Assembly: GCA_027574665.1 (NCBI GenBank)
Contig: CM050672.1
Location: 6,060,001-6,124,000, forward strand
Direction: 5' to 3'
DNA length: 64,000 bases
Source: Rhynochetos jubatus
Lineage: Eukaryota; Chordata; Aves; Eurypygiformes; Rhynochetidae
The translations under genes and the position numbers were made by a program. The notes beneath the pieces were generated by a model. It did not search any database and was not told where the DNA came from. It saw only the letters and a program-made list of their open reading frames with translations. Within the stretch, counting starts at the first letter, position 1. Every line of letters starts with the position of its first letter. Positions 35,520 to 47,097 of the stretch are shown here, piece after piece.

Positions 35520-36030
35520 GATGAACTGAAAAAACGAGTAATGCATTTGTTTGTTGATACAAATTCACATCTCCAAAGAACCCTGAGAAGTTTAATTACT
35601 CCAAAGTATCCCAGAATGCATTGCTTTGTAGCAGTCACTGGGAATATATTATCCTTACATGTAAAACAAAGAGCCTGGAAACGGCATTCAACAGGCAAGC
35701 AAAACAGGGAATATTTTAATCAGCAAAACGAGGGGAGAGCGTTGAGATGAGTGAAGAGAGGAGGGAGATATTGGGCTCCGTGCCCGATTCCTAATCCCTA
35801 AACTGTCTTACTAGAGTATTGTGAAAGCCAGGAGGAATAAACCTAATACCACAGCTTCTTGCCTTCAAGAAACTGTGTATTAATACAGTACTGCTAAGGT
35901 AATTAACCAAATCAGACTTAGGCCAGTGCTGAAAAGGATTTCTTCCCCCAGGGATAAGCAGATGTCTCAATCTAATTATATAAGTTATTTAATCAGAACC
36001 AGAGGTCGGGTATCTAATGAAAATACTACC
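35520..36030. promoter_or_regulatory. Candidate regulatory block
   Basis: CpG-poor sequence with AGTAATGCATTTG, GTTTAATTACTCC, GGGAATATTTTAATCAGC, GGTAATTAACCAAATCAG and CTAATTATATAAGTTATTTAA. Several TAAT and FOX-like cores sit in repeat-free DNA about 12 kb upstream of POU3F1. Function inferred from content. Confidence 0.35.
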
Positions 36031-37740
36031 TAATGTGGGGGAAGAGGGGTTGTAGCTCTGAAGCAGTGCAGGCAGAGCGGGGATACACGCTTCCAAACCA
36101 GTGCCGTTTCTAACGCTCTTCTGCCTTATTTCTCTGTGTGGCTTTAAGTAAGATCTCAGGATAGGAATTCGGAAAAAAAGTCACTGGGGAACAGGACACA
36201 TTCTAGCAAAAGTTTGTTTCACTGCCTCATAGGGAAAGAAAATTCTCCTATAAACGTCACCCGTGCTTCAGCCACGCGCAGTGCGGACACAGGAGCGAAG
36301 GGCCGTGTTTTGTCTGGGGCAGTGTTACCGCTGTGTTAGCCTTGCCTCGCCTGGGAAAACCTGCGAGAGATCCCTCCGACGTGCCCGACGGCGGGCGTGC
36401 GGGTGTCGCAGCCGGAAAGCACACGCTGAGGGCTGGCAGGAGGGGTGCTCGCTGTGTTCTCAGGGATGGGGACAGCCCCTGAACCTATGATTCTTGTGCT
36501 ATACAGGTGTCTGAAAAGCAAGTGGAGAATCACTGCCGCTGGGAAGGCTGCATTGCTGTCACCAGGAGCCAGCGTGTGGGCTTACCGCACAGTCAGCGCA
36601 TGGGACACAAACATGCTCCAGCCCTGAGACAGAGGATCTGAATTCCTTTAACTCTGTTGTAGTTGAAACCCCGGTACTCCAAGCAGTTGTGAGTAACTTA
36701 GCTGCACAGAAGGACCTTTTCTACATGCTTGGAGGTAGCTGCTCCCAGGTGGAGCCATGCAGTGTCCAAGGAGGGGCACCAGGCTCCAGACAGGACCACC
36801 CCTCTCTGTGCCGGCTGTGCTCACTCCAGCTCCTGCCCATCTCTCTCAGTGCAACACTTTCCATAGATGAGGGTCTTCTCTCTTTATTTCTTCCTCACAG
36901 CTTTATCTGCATCCCCACCACCGCAGCCCGGTTTCTGATGCTGGCCATGGCATGCTGCCCCTCTTGCTGGCTTGCCAGCCCCCTCCATTTCGGGGCCAGA
37001 CTGGCCAGCAGTGCCACGTTGCCTAGTGATGCCTTTCTGGCTGTCCCATCTCATTAAGCTGTTTGAGCTGCACGCACCCATGGGGGAGTCGGGAGGGAAT
37101 GCCGTCCCCGGATGCTTTAATTGGCTTCTTGCGTGTGCACGCACATGCACTGCAGATAGTGCCAAGTCTTCCCAAGCGATCGGTGACGGGCAAGGAGTTA
37201 CAGTGTACAGCCCCATGGCCGACCAGTTGCTGCCTTGGAAGCTTTGCAATTGAGGGAGTGTGGGAAGCACCCCCAAAATTATGATTCTGCCCATTTTTTT
37301 AATCTCACGGACTCTCCTTCCGCCTCATTTTTAATAGTGAATTTCAGGAGTCCTGGTCCCACCAACATACAGATGGGCATGAGGATGCTCCTGCTCCACA
37401 TCTCAGCGGTGAGCGCTTTGGGGTGCTCCCCATGCCAGGCAAGAGCCCGGCTGCTCTCCCTCGCTGGGGTCCCCTGACACCGTCCTCAACCAGCAACTCT
37501 CAGCTTTCGTAGGACTGCAGGGTGAGGTGGATGCTCACGCGTGTTTGCACCCGCGACGTACCCCGGCTTCGCTGCCGCCGAGCTGTGCGGGTGTGAGTCC
37601 TCCTGAGCAAAACCAGTGGAGCCTGTGCAGCACCAGGCTGGGGACACGGGGCAGATCCCAGACAGAAAGGGAGAAAAGAGGAACACCACATGCAAGGCTT
37701 TGGGTTTGCTGGCCATCTGTAAACTTGTCAGGTTGCTGCT
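36031..37740. other. Intergenic, GC-rich, no gene
   Basis: Includes a CpG-rich patch at 36265-36430 (GCCACGCGCAGTGCGG, CCGACGTGCCCGACGGCGGG). Open frames in several frames (for example 36884-37294 minus) are typical shadows of GC-rich DNA. Confidence 0.45.
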
Positions 37741-37745
37741 GTTTT

Positions 37746-37826
37746 CAACCACTGAAAGTCTGACGCTGGATATTAAACAACCTCCCTGGGCGGTAGTGTT
37801 CATCTAGGGGATTTAAACAGTTCTGC
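37746..37826 (+). repeat. Dispersed duplicate element, copy A
   Basis: An 81-bp segment matches 38495-38575 in the same orientation without gaps at about 84 percent identity. Both contain ATTAAACAAC and TCTAGGGGATTTAAAC. Family unknown: it is not a CR1, MIR or LTR that I recognise. Confidence 0.75.
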
Positions 37827-38494
37827 CACTTAAAAAGTTGTCCTTCTGCCCTGCTGATAGATTAAGAGTTTAAAATAGTAGCTTATGATCACACTGATTA
37901 AACAAGGACAGAGGGAAAATGCTGTTTAGCTGAAGATTTCCTTCAGTTATTTAAATTTACGTGTATTTTTCTTGATTAATTTCAGTGCATCTTAACCATA
38001 TAGCTTGTCCAGTTTAAACAGGTTTGTGTTTGCTGTGCTCTGTGTGCGTATGAAGTGACACAAACATCTAGAAAAAACAGGCAACCTTCGTGCACATTCT
38101 CTGTTCTGAAGCTTAGAGCATGTTTGTAACAGCCGAACTTAAGAAATACGGCATTTCTGAACACGTAGACAAATGGGTTGTGATACGCCGTGAGGCTGGA
38201 TGAAAGCGGGGAGGAAATAAAGTGCAGAGGCCACCTGAGTTTACGCAGGTATCGATTCCCTTCTGTAAGAATCCGCTCCGCGGAGACATGTTCGTGAAGT
38301 GTGGTTTCTCTTTGTTCATGTAGAAATCTGCACACGCACACTCATGTGCAAACATGGTCTGCTTTTCTGCTAGCACCCACCAATGGTAAAACTACAAATT
38401 AGGCACAGCTCGGGGGCGGAGAGGGTGCAGGTTCATTTTTTTTCCGGTGAGATCGTAGCTGTGCAGAAAGAACTGAAGCTGAGGTGAGGCACAG
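37827..38494. other. Intergenic between the duplicate copies
   Basis: AT-rich and repeat-free at first (CTTATGATCACACTGATTAA, TTCTTGATTAATTTCAGTGC), then mixed. No gene supported. Confidence 0.4.
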
Positions 38495-38575
38495 CAACCA
38501 TTGACAGCCTGACCCTGGCTATTAAACAACCCCCCTGTGCAGCAGTGTTCGTCTAGGGGATTTAAACGATTCTGA
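38495..38575 (+). repeat. Dispersed duplicate element, copy B
   Basis: Second copy of the 81-bp element, 749 bp downstream of copy A, with 13 visible differences. The similarity falls off sharply on both sides, so the copied unit appears to be about 80-90 bp. Confidence 0.75.
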
Positions 38576-41575
38576 ATTGCCAAACCACAGTGCCCCGAGA
38601 GAGAATTTGCTAGACAACAGAGAAGGGATTGACAGAAAAAGAAATAAAGGTGAAACGTGATGTCGGGTTAACCTATTTTTCTCCACTTCCATACTTGGCT
38701 ATGCATTCTGACTTCTTTCACCAACCTCTTCTCTAGTTGGAGAATTTCACCTCGAATGACGGAATCGCTGTCTGCCAGGCACTTGCCAGCTCTGCCCAGC
38801 CCACTGCCCTTTCCCTGGGAAGGACAGATGTGCACATCAGCATCTCAGCATTCCCGTGCCGTGACCCTCTTGGACCACAGCAAGAGTAAAGCAAGACTCT
38901 TGCACTGCTGCTAAGAGTTTTGTTGATGACGTTCTAGGAAATGTTGACCCAAATCAGTTGGACTGGGAAGAAAAATGATCAGAACAGTAATAAAAGAGAA
39001 GAAGTGACACATCGTTGCACCATGACTTGCAAGAAAGACCGGATCCTGAGGGCCTGTGGACTGCAGTGGGAGTTTGCTGGCCCACAGTGCGGCTAAACAA
39101 AATACAAGAAATACAAGCTGTGGCACAGATCAGAGCTCAGGTGAGAGTCCTGCAACCGGTCTGAGAAGTGCTGGGCCCTCGCCAGCGAGCTACTTGCAAC
39201 GCACAAGGAACAAAGAGAAAGTTGACTTTGAACTATGCTGTCCTATATCCAGAAGACCAGCTGAGTTTCCATATGCTGTGTAAATAATACACTGCTATCA
39301 CCTTGTGCCTATTCCCCCCACAAATACTCTGATTTCTTTGAAGCACAATAGTTTGTGAAAAGGAGATTGAGGTACAATCCTTTTCTAAGATTTGCCCACT
39401 TAAAGCCAGCCTTGTGGAGCTGTGACGTCATCCCTGCTTGTGAAGGTTTCTGTTCTAGAAGCAAAACTGTTAGTGTTGGGTATGATCTGAAGTCTGTCAT
39501 TTCAGATGTGATGATCAGTCTTTGAAAATCCAATTAATTAAAGCTCATTCAGCTTGGAAGGTGAAAGGCTCAGGGAGTGCCAGAATGAATGTTTAAGATA
39601 ATATACAGGAGCAAGGTTTTGATGGTAACTACGATGTACGGCCACTCGGTCCGTTGTCACTGGGACCAGCAGAAATCATTCTCTGCAGACAAGGCATCTC
39701 CCTAAGGCAGGTGCTGATGGGGAAGAGGGAAGGTGTTCCGAGGGACAGCCCTCCTGGCAGTGGCACTGAGTGTGGCCAAGCTCCAGGCTGAAAGCAGACG
39801 TGGAATTAATGCCTCCTCCCATCCAAGTCTGTGGAGAGCTTTTTACTGGCGTCAGTGGCAACAGGATCAGAGTAGAGTCTTAAGGCTCTTCCCCTGGAGC
39901 TTCGAGGAGTTTAATGGAATAAAGTCTAAGTTGTAATTAATTGGCTTCTGCTTCTCCTGCAGGAAAGAGTTAATGAAGGCAAAGCTTGTCTGGCCAAGGG
40001 GCTGGTACGGCTCCAGTAGAGCTATGACTCAGATTGAACACCCTGCCAGGGCACGGAGCAGGCTTCTCATCCTCAGCTCCTCCTATCCCAACAGTAATAG
40101 TGCGCATTGGTCCGGGATCGCGGCTGGAAAGGTTTGTCCCTTACAGCACCTTCTCTTCCTGCTCCATTCAGTACCATTTGTTTGCCCAAGAAGTGATTGT
40201 CTGATGGTAAGACCTTACACAAGTAGCTGTGTTATGTTGTTTCTGTGGTGCAGACCCCTGCTAATCTCATAAGGGCTCTCAGTGGGCTGAAGGGAGTAGA
40301 GGTTAATAGAGTAATTTAAATGAGTAATGGCCGAAGGGAGGACAGAAACAGGTAGACCGCTGGGAAGCAATGCATAAGGAGAAGTTACTGGGTGAGCTGG
40401 TCAAAGATGAGTCTTGGAACTGGTCAAGTTTGGTATTTTCATCATTGAGCTTGGCTCAAAAAGAGGAGTGGAATAAATGGAATTTGCTGGTGACATCATC
40501 CTTACAAACCAGCCTGCACTTAATGACACGCCATCCCAAGCATGATCCTCTACCCCAGTTGCTCACCACTTCCCTCTCTCTGGAGAGGATGAGACCAGCC
40601 ACCAGCAGCGTCACCTCCCTGCTGCCAAGTTTCAGCCTGTACATCCAGATCCCTTTTCCCCATGGGAAGAGCAAGAGCGGGAGTGTGGTGTGCCAGGCTA
40701 CAGGCAGGGAGAAGCAGAGGTGAGTAGTCTGAAGACTGATGCCTGATTGCTCTTCTCCAGAGGCTCATGATCACTGAGAAGTGGATTTCATTAAAAATGG
40801 ATGTTTTCCTTCCTTCTGAACTTGTCTTCTGCCTCAGATATCACAACAGGGACGATGATGAGTCACAGAAAGTGCAAAAATTGTGATAGAGTGGCAGTGC
40901 GGGCGGAAGATAGGGAGGGCTCTTGGCCTTGACCATGAGCTGAATTATGCCACTTTGAATCCAGAGTAGCAAAGCATAAATATATGGATTAGCACCAGTA
41001 GAACAGATCAAAACCCGAGGTGGAGAGTTTAAACAAGGCATAATTTGTAGTAACAACAAAATTACAGGGATTCATCCCTTCATCTCCCAGACCTTGCACT
41101 TCAATCTTGCCACAATGAAAATCTCTGCCTCCCCGTTCTTCTCCATCTGTACGTTTTTCAAAACGCCCCGTTTTGGGTAGCCAACCCTGGGAAGCGTGGC
41201 CCATCAGTATTGAAAGACCAGGTCTGGAACTGTGCATCGCTGGAGTAATCAATGTGGAATGGGGAGAATAAAGGAACACACGTGTGCGACACCGAATCTG
41301 TTTGAAAGATGAAAAAACACGAACCATTGTCTGTGCAATTCCCCCTTCTCAGCAGTCGGACTTTGCAGGTTGCTACGCTGACTGCAGTCCCTGCTGGCTG
41401 ACTTTGAGGGGCAAAGCACATGAGAGCTCCTGAGTTTGACCAGCTCCCGGTGGGGTGATTCCCGAGATCCCGTTACTCACTGCGCTCCGGTGAAATAACG
41501 GCTGCTTCTCCTTCATGTTCGAGTTGATACAAGATTGACAAGATCAAGTGACAGCACAACCGTAGACACCTTTAT
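38576..41575. other. Intergenic, no gene seen
   Basis: Unique DNA with one full CRE (39423-39430) and a GTAATTAATTGG/GAGTTAATGAAGG homeodomain-type patch at about 39933-39977. Open frames are short and unremarkable. Confidence 0.5.
39423..39430. promoter_or_regulatory. Full cAMP response element TGACGTCA
   Basis: A perfect palindromic CREB/ATF site, 8.6 kb upstream of the POU3F1 start. POU3F1 was originally named SCIP because cAMP induces it in Schwann cells, so a full CRE in the flank is notable. One 8-mer can occur by chance, and nothing here shows it is used. Confidence 0.4.
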
Positions 41576-41775
41576 CTGCTGTATGCATAATATTTGTTGC
41601 TGAACCCCCGCCAAACTCATCCCCAGGTCTTATCTTTTCTAAACTGAGTATTTATTCATGTGGTTGTTTTATGTAAACTGCAAAGAGCCTCATTAAATGG
41701 AAACCTTAACTCAAAAGCCTCATTATTAAGGTGGAACAGAGCTCGGAACGCACACAGTGAAATCACCAATCTTTT
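41576..41775. promoter_or_regulatory. Candidate regulatory block
   Basis: CpG-poor, repeat-free run with GCATAATATTTGTTGC, GGTCTTATCTTTTC, GAGTATTTATTCATGTGG, GTTTTATGTAAAC, CCTCATTAAATGG and CCTCATTATTAAGG. It shows FOX, GATA and paired CTCATTA homeodomain-like cores. Motif-based inference. Confidence 0.35.
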
Positions 41776-43035
41776 GTGTTATTTTGGGAAGAAATGCTTA
41801 GTGCCTCGGGCACCTGACGCAGCCCAGCGCTGAGTTACCCCCAGCCTCGCTCGGGGAACAAGTCTGGCTTTAAGGTGAAGAGTTTTGCTGGCCGTCACGC
41901 AGGAGAGAGTTCCCTAGGCTGAGGAGAGCAGACCTCGGGGGAGAGGGGCAGGGATGCCTGGCAGCACTGCAGACGGCTGCCTCAGCCCTGCTGAAGGAGA
42001 AGCCGAGGGGATGCTGGACCCTGCCCTACCCCGGCAAACCAGAAAAGACCCATTTGGCTTCTGGAGAAGGACTGGGCCAAGCGGGAAGATGGCTTGGGCG
42101 CGCTGGCTGTGGCTCCCCTTGTTGCTCGGCACTTGGTGCCAGTCAGAGCTGGCTGACAACGTGGGAGCTCTGGGAGAGGATGAATTTTGGAGGCAAAACT
42201 CCACATCACTTGAATGCTGGCATTCACTGGACATAAATACCAACATTTCCATGCTTCCATGTTCTCATAAATGCTAATGAAAGAGTTTGAAACCAAAGAT
42301 ACACACACGGTTAAGAACTTGTACGGGCAGTGAAGGCTTTTCTGTGAAGCTGGTGATTAATTCTGCAGTATTTTCCCTTTCTTAGTTAGACTGAATCCAA
42401 TTTATACTTTACCCAGCCATCAGAACTCTGAAACTGGTGCTCCATCAGACAAGAGCCACAGCATTTTGTTCCTAAACCACGGACAGTTGCTAAACAAGGT
42501 AAAATAACAGAAGGTAACAAATCAGTGCCCAAAATTTGCATGTCTTCTGGAGAATCGGCTTTTCAGGGACAGCTTGTTTTCCACAATGAAGAGCAGCTTT
42601 TTTTAATTCAAACCCTTCAGCAACATTAACATGCCTGGTGCAGAGCTATACCCTGTCATACTTCTTATCTCAAGGACAGCACCTCCGACAGCAAAATGCC
42701 GCATCCATCACATGGGAATATTAGCAAGCGTCCAGTCGTCTTGAGGATGAATAAAACGCGTGACCCGCTGGCTTCATGCCAAGTCAGCTGCTTTCTAAAC
42801 ACACCCCGAAACATCGGTACGGACTGTTTCGTTTCAGTAGCGGGCATACCTGATTAAGCACTACTGTATTTGGGAAAGAAGGCTGGGAAAGCTGAGAGGG
42901 ACTTGATTCATCGGGACACTGCGGTATCGTGCCCAAAATCATCCCGAGCCACCTGTGGAGTTGTGCATGTCTTCGTGTTTGCGGACAAGCGCAAACACTG
43001 GTGGAGGTGGAGGGGCGGTGAGGAAAGCTGGCATG
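41776..43035. other. Intergenic, no gene seen
   Basis: GC-rich to 42200, where overlapping open frames occur on both strands, then AT-rich with a perfect octamer ATTTGCAT at 42534-42541. No exon supported. Confidence 0.5.
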
Positions 43036-43039
43036 TCAT

Positions 43040-43480
43040 CCCTCTGTCTGTTAATCCTGGAGACTGCGGTGCCTGACTGTGGATGTGTGCATGTGTACAT
43101 TTTACCTCCCTTTGTTTTGTTTGGTACTTTTAATCCCCTGGGGCATATCTCTGAGCTGAGGAACTTTAGAGCTGATACAGCTTTTTTAAGTGGGGATTAT
43201 GTAAATGCATATTACGGGGCTTTCATAAATAGGGATTATTTGTCGAATGCATTTGAGTGCTTCCTTTGGAGCCATTAAGGTCTGTTGTGTAAATAGGAAT
43301 TTAGTGACTGCCTAATCTAAATTTCATTGATTCAATAAAAGATCACAACAGCATTTTTTGCATTCATTTTGGCCTTGTGAGAACATATTTCTGGACAATT
43401 TTCAAATAATTACAGGGCCATATAAGACTAAAGCTAATCATAATGAGCAGCCCTCGCACATCTGTATTAACTGTTTTCCA
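43040..43480. promoter_or_regulatory. Candidate enhancer: TAATCC (OTX/PITX-type) cluster
   Basis: Four perfect TAATCC/GGATTA sites (43052, 43131, 43194, 43233) occur within 187 bp, with a TAATCT at 43313. GTAAATGCATATTA (43201-43214) resembles a POU dimer core. TAATCC is the signature site of K50 homeodomain proteins (OTX, PITX, GSC, CRX). The rest of the block is AT-rich, CpG-poor and repeat-free. It lies about 5 kb upstream of POU3F1. This is the strongest homotypic cluster seen upstream of the gene. Confidence 0.45.
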
Positions 43481-45700
43481 TGTTTCACTCTCTATTTCTC
43501 TTCCTTTCTAGTTTTATGGTTAAAATCACTGTTTGCCACTAACCTGTTAATTGTCACTCAGTTAGGAATTGTGCAAGTTTAGATGAGCAAAGGAAAAAGA
43601 AAGTTTTGCCAAAAGATATAGCCATTCAAAAAGTTGTAAAACACTGATTATCTGTGCTGCAGTCCTAGATGAAGGACATTTGGACAAAATGCTAAGAATT
43701 TGGGGAAATGCTGCCACTCCTCAGGGCAGTTTCACACTGACAGAGTTTACTCTGACAAGACTTGACTTGTGACTCCTCTTGCTGACGGATAATGCTGGTG
43801 TCTTTCCTTGCTGCAGAAATGGTGCAAACCCACTGGTCCTGATGGTTCCATCGAGTCGTTTCAGCTGGTGTCTGCGATGAGGCCTGAACACTGACAGCAG
43901 CTGGCTTCCATCAGTGCCGAGCTGCAGGAGACCCGGATCCAAGGCACAGTTCCACCATGACCAGAGGAGCTGCAGCATGCCGTGGCTGTTCCCCCCGCCG
44001 GTGACCCCCCGGGTGTTCATGTAGCTTACGGTGTAAATGCTGCCGAGGAAACAGCAGCTCCCCTTCCCACAGCTTGCTGGGAACTGGGTGATGCCTGAAG
44101 AAGTGAGCCTAATCCTATTCAGACTGCAGCCAAAAAGGACTTTGTTGACTGAAGATTGCGGAGGCCACCATGACCATGTTTTCCCAAGTGGGTAGCTTCC
44201 AAGGGCATGTCGTTGGAAGGTGACAGCCTCTCCCAAAACTCTGTTGTTTGGCATTTGCCGTATTTCCTGGACCCAAAGCTTGCAGAATCCAGCTCATCTT
44301 CTCTTAAATGAATTTTTGTCTTCTCTGTGGGAGTCTTGCTGACCTGGGGGTAGAAGCAGCAATGTCTTTGTTGTTTTGCCATAGACGAGAAAGCAGTCCT
44401 AACCCCAGGCCAGGTTAAAGCTGAGGACATGGCATTGCGTGCTTACCGTAACTCCAGAACAGCCTTTCGGTCCGTAGCAGTGCGGAAGAGAAAGCTGGTG
44501 TTGTTCAACTCCAAAAGAATGGAGTCTGGATGGACTGCCCCCCTCCAAACCCCTCCTGCTCCAGTGCACGGATTCTCCTGCTACACCTGATGGCACTGCA
44601 ACGTCGAGTGTTGCAGGTGCTTTGGGCATTACACGTAGGAGCTGAACCTAACCTGGGAGGGGAGCAGAGGGGGAACTGGTGTGACTGTACATCCAGCAGA
44701 AAACTGATGGGGAGGATTCCTCCGGCTGCTTTGAGACAGGCTTCCAGCCCTGATGTCCTGACACGACACGACCCCTTGCCGCAGATCATCCCCAAGCAGC
44801 AGCAAGCCTGCGCGCCCGTTACCTGGACGCAGTCGGGGAGCACAGCATGTGCTGCGTAGCCAGCATCCCCCTCGCCGCGCACAGCTACGTGCCGGGCTTG
44901 CCTCGTTATTTCAGTCCTCCCATCAGCCTCGGATCCAGCTGCATTAGGCAGGTTTGGATGCTGTCACAGTTACAGAGAGAATGAATCATATCGAACATTG
45001 CCCATGGGGTTGTTTATTCCTTGAAGAGGGAAGGGACTGCATGCCAATATTCCTGGTAAGGCATAATGAAGGAACTAGCTTTTGCTAGGAAACCTGGATG
45101 CCCTCCTATAGGGATTTGCTGGATGATACAGCTCTGGAAAAGCTTTGTAAAAAAGTTCATACATATAATAAAAATAATTTAAAAAAAGAAAAGGCACTTT
45201 CAACATACTGAAATAGTGACAGGGTCTTACAAACAGCGCACCTCCTCATCAGCACACCTCAGCGGAGACAGGGACACCAGGAACACAAACACGCACGTCC
45301 AGCTCTTGAAGTCAGTGCTTGTGTGGACATACCTTAACCCTCACTGTCCACTTTACTTCAGGTCAGCACTCTCCACCTCCCTCACGTTGTTTTACAAAGG
45401 AGATACTTTGCCACCTGGCTCTGGCTTCTGGAGTTGGAGTTGCCGAGGAATGTGTTAAATGGGAATTTCTCATCTTCCTCTGTTCATTGCTGCTTCCAGT
45501 CTTTAAATTCAACTTTTGTTAAGCTAAACAAGCGCAGAGCACAATCTGTGCACAATGCCTTGCTCTGGAAAAGCTCTTTTGATCAGGCATAAACCAATAC
45601 TACTGCTTAAATGGTCTGTGCTGGGGACCTGTGTTATCACACGCAACGTGTTTTCTCCCTCGGTGACTTCTGAAATACATAAACAGCTAAAAGTTTGAAA
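43481..45700. other. Intergenic, no gene seen
   Basis: Unique DNA. A 177-codon minus-strand open frame (43721-44254) has no recognisable domain and overlaps open frames in other phases. I do not call it a gene. Confidence 0.5.
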
Positions 45701-45714
45701 GGCGATCCAGTCCT

Positions 45715-45905
45715 CAGCCTTTGGAAATGATTCATTTCTATTAATGATTTACTGATTTACACACAGCCTACTTTGCATAAAGTTAGAGCTGGGCACATTT
45801 ATTCATTGTGATTCCCTTAAAAATGGATATAAATATCAAAAGCAATTGGCTACCAAAAATTTGAATATTATGGCACTGCATCATGGAGAGTTGACATGAA
45901 TATGA
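45715..45905. promoter_or_regulatory. Candidate regulatory block
   Basis: AT-rich, CpG-free run with AATGATTCATTTCTATTAATG, TACTTTGCATAAAG, TTTATTCATTGTGATTCCC, AATGGATATAAATATC and AAGCAATTGGC. POU-, SOX- and homeodomain-like cores lie 2.2 kb upstream of the start codon. Inference from content. Confidence 0.35.
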
Positions 45906-47060
45906 GTCTAGGTCAGAAAAAAATATACAGAAAACGCTTAACCAAGTATGATATTTTACAGCATGTCACTGAATCATCTGAAAGGGTTATATTCATTACA
46001 AACGTATGCAGCGTTTGCAAAGGATTCCTCAGGAAAAAAAAAAAAGAGACCATTATTTTCCTAATGAAATATGCTACATGATCTATGAAACCCATCTCTC
46101 CTCAAGTCCAGCCTCTTTCTAGGGCTGTGTACCTGAGAAGAGGTACTGGGTTCAGTGAAAGGAACCAATTACACATCATTCCGCAGCCAAAAATGCACAA
46201 GCTCGATCCCAAACTTGTCACTTTCGGCAAGGACGGTGCAAAACAGCCTGCCAGCAGCAAGGTGTGTCACTCGTGTAGCTGTTCGTTCCGTGATTCAGAG
46301 AAGGGCCAGCAGCTCCCCAGTCCCCTGACATGATGCCTGAGCCATTGCCAGGGGCAGGCACTGACCCCGCTGCACGGGTTTGGCCCTCGGCAGCTCCTGC
46401 TGGACTGGGGGTCGTCACCCCAGAAGACCAGATTGGACAGATCATCCCAGCCTGGCCTGATTCCACGCAACCAACAGCTCCAGGGGCTGGGTGAACCCAG
46501 AGAGAGGGGTCTGGTGTGTGCTAAATTGTGGTGACCGCAGGGCGGGCACCTCGGTTGGTGTGGACAGCGCCTTCGCCTTGGCTCCCCGCGCCACCAGGGG
46601 CCTGCAGGGCCGTCATCGCCCTGCACAAGGTGGGCAGTGCATGTAGGGTTACGCTGTGCTGCAGACTCACTGGCGTGGGGTGTTGCAGCAGCCCTGCTCG
46701 CCCTCCCTCAAGGCCAGAAGCGAATATTGGCTCCTCTGTCTGCTGGCTCCATAGTCCCAACGCATAGGCTGGAATCACCTGGGTCCAAATCAGTGCTTTG
46801 GTGCCCCGAAATAGCAAAGAGCCTTCAACGCAGAGGGAAGGGATGTGGCAGGAAAAGCCTCACTGGAGGCAGCAGTTAATGTCCTTAACGGCGGAGAGCC
46901 ACCCTGCCCAGGCGTCTCCTCTCCACTGGGAGAGAGCAGGGCATCTGCGTGCGGCCATTGACATGTTACGCTCGTACACATATTGATCCGATGGTTCATT
47001 GTTCACCCAAGCCCTTGGCAAAGGTCACTGTCGCTGCTCCCATTTTACAAATGGCAGCAC
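45906..47060. other. Intergenic, upstream flank of POU3F1
   Basis: Mixed then increasingly GC-rich. Open frames on both strands around 46218-46817 look like compositional shadows. No upstream exon of POU3F1 is expected, because class III POU genes are single-exon. Confidence 0.5.
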
Positions 47061-47066
47061 AGAGAC

Positions 47067-47097
47067 GAAGATTAATTTTCAGGGGTGATTAATCTTC
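47067..47097. promoter_or_regulatory. Perfect inverted repeat with paired TAATCT sites
   Basis: GAAGATTAAT (47067-47076) and ATTAATCTTC (47088-47097) are perfect 10-bp complements separated by 11 nt, about 950 bp upstream of the start codon. Each arm holds TAAT plus a K50-type TAATCT. A TTAATTAAGGTGT patch follows at 47156. The geometry suits a homeodomain dimer or two cooperating factors; a cruciform is less likely. Confidence 0.5.
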
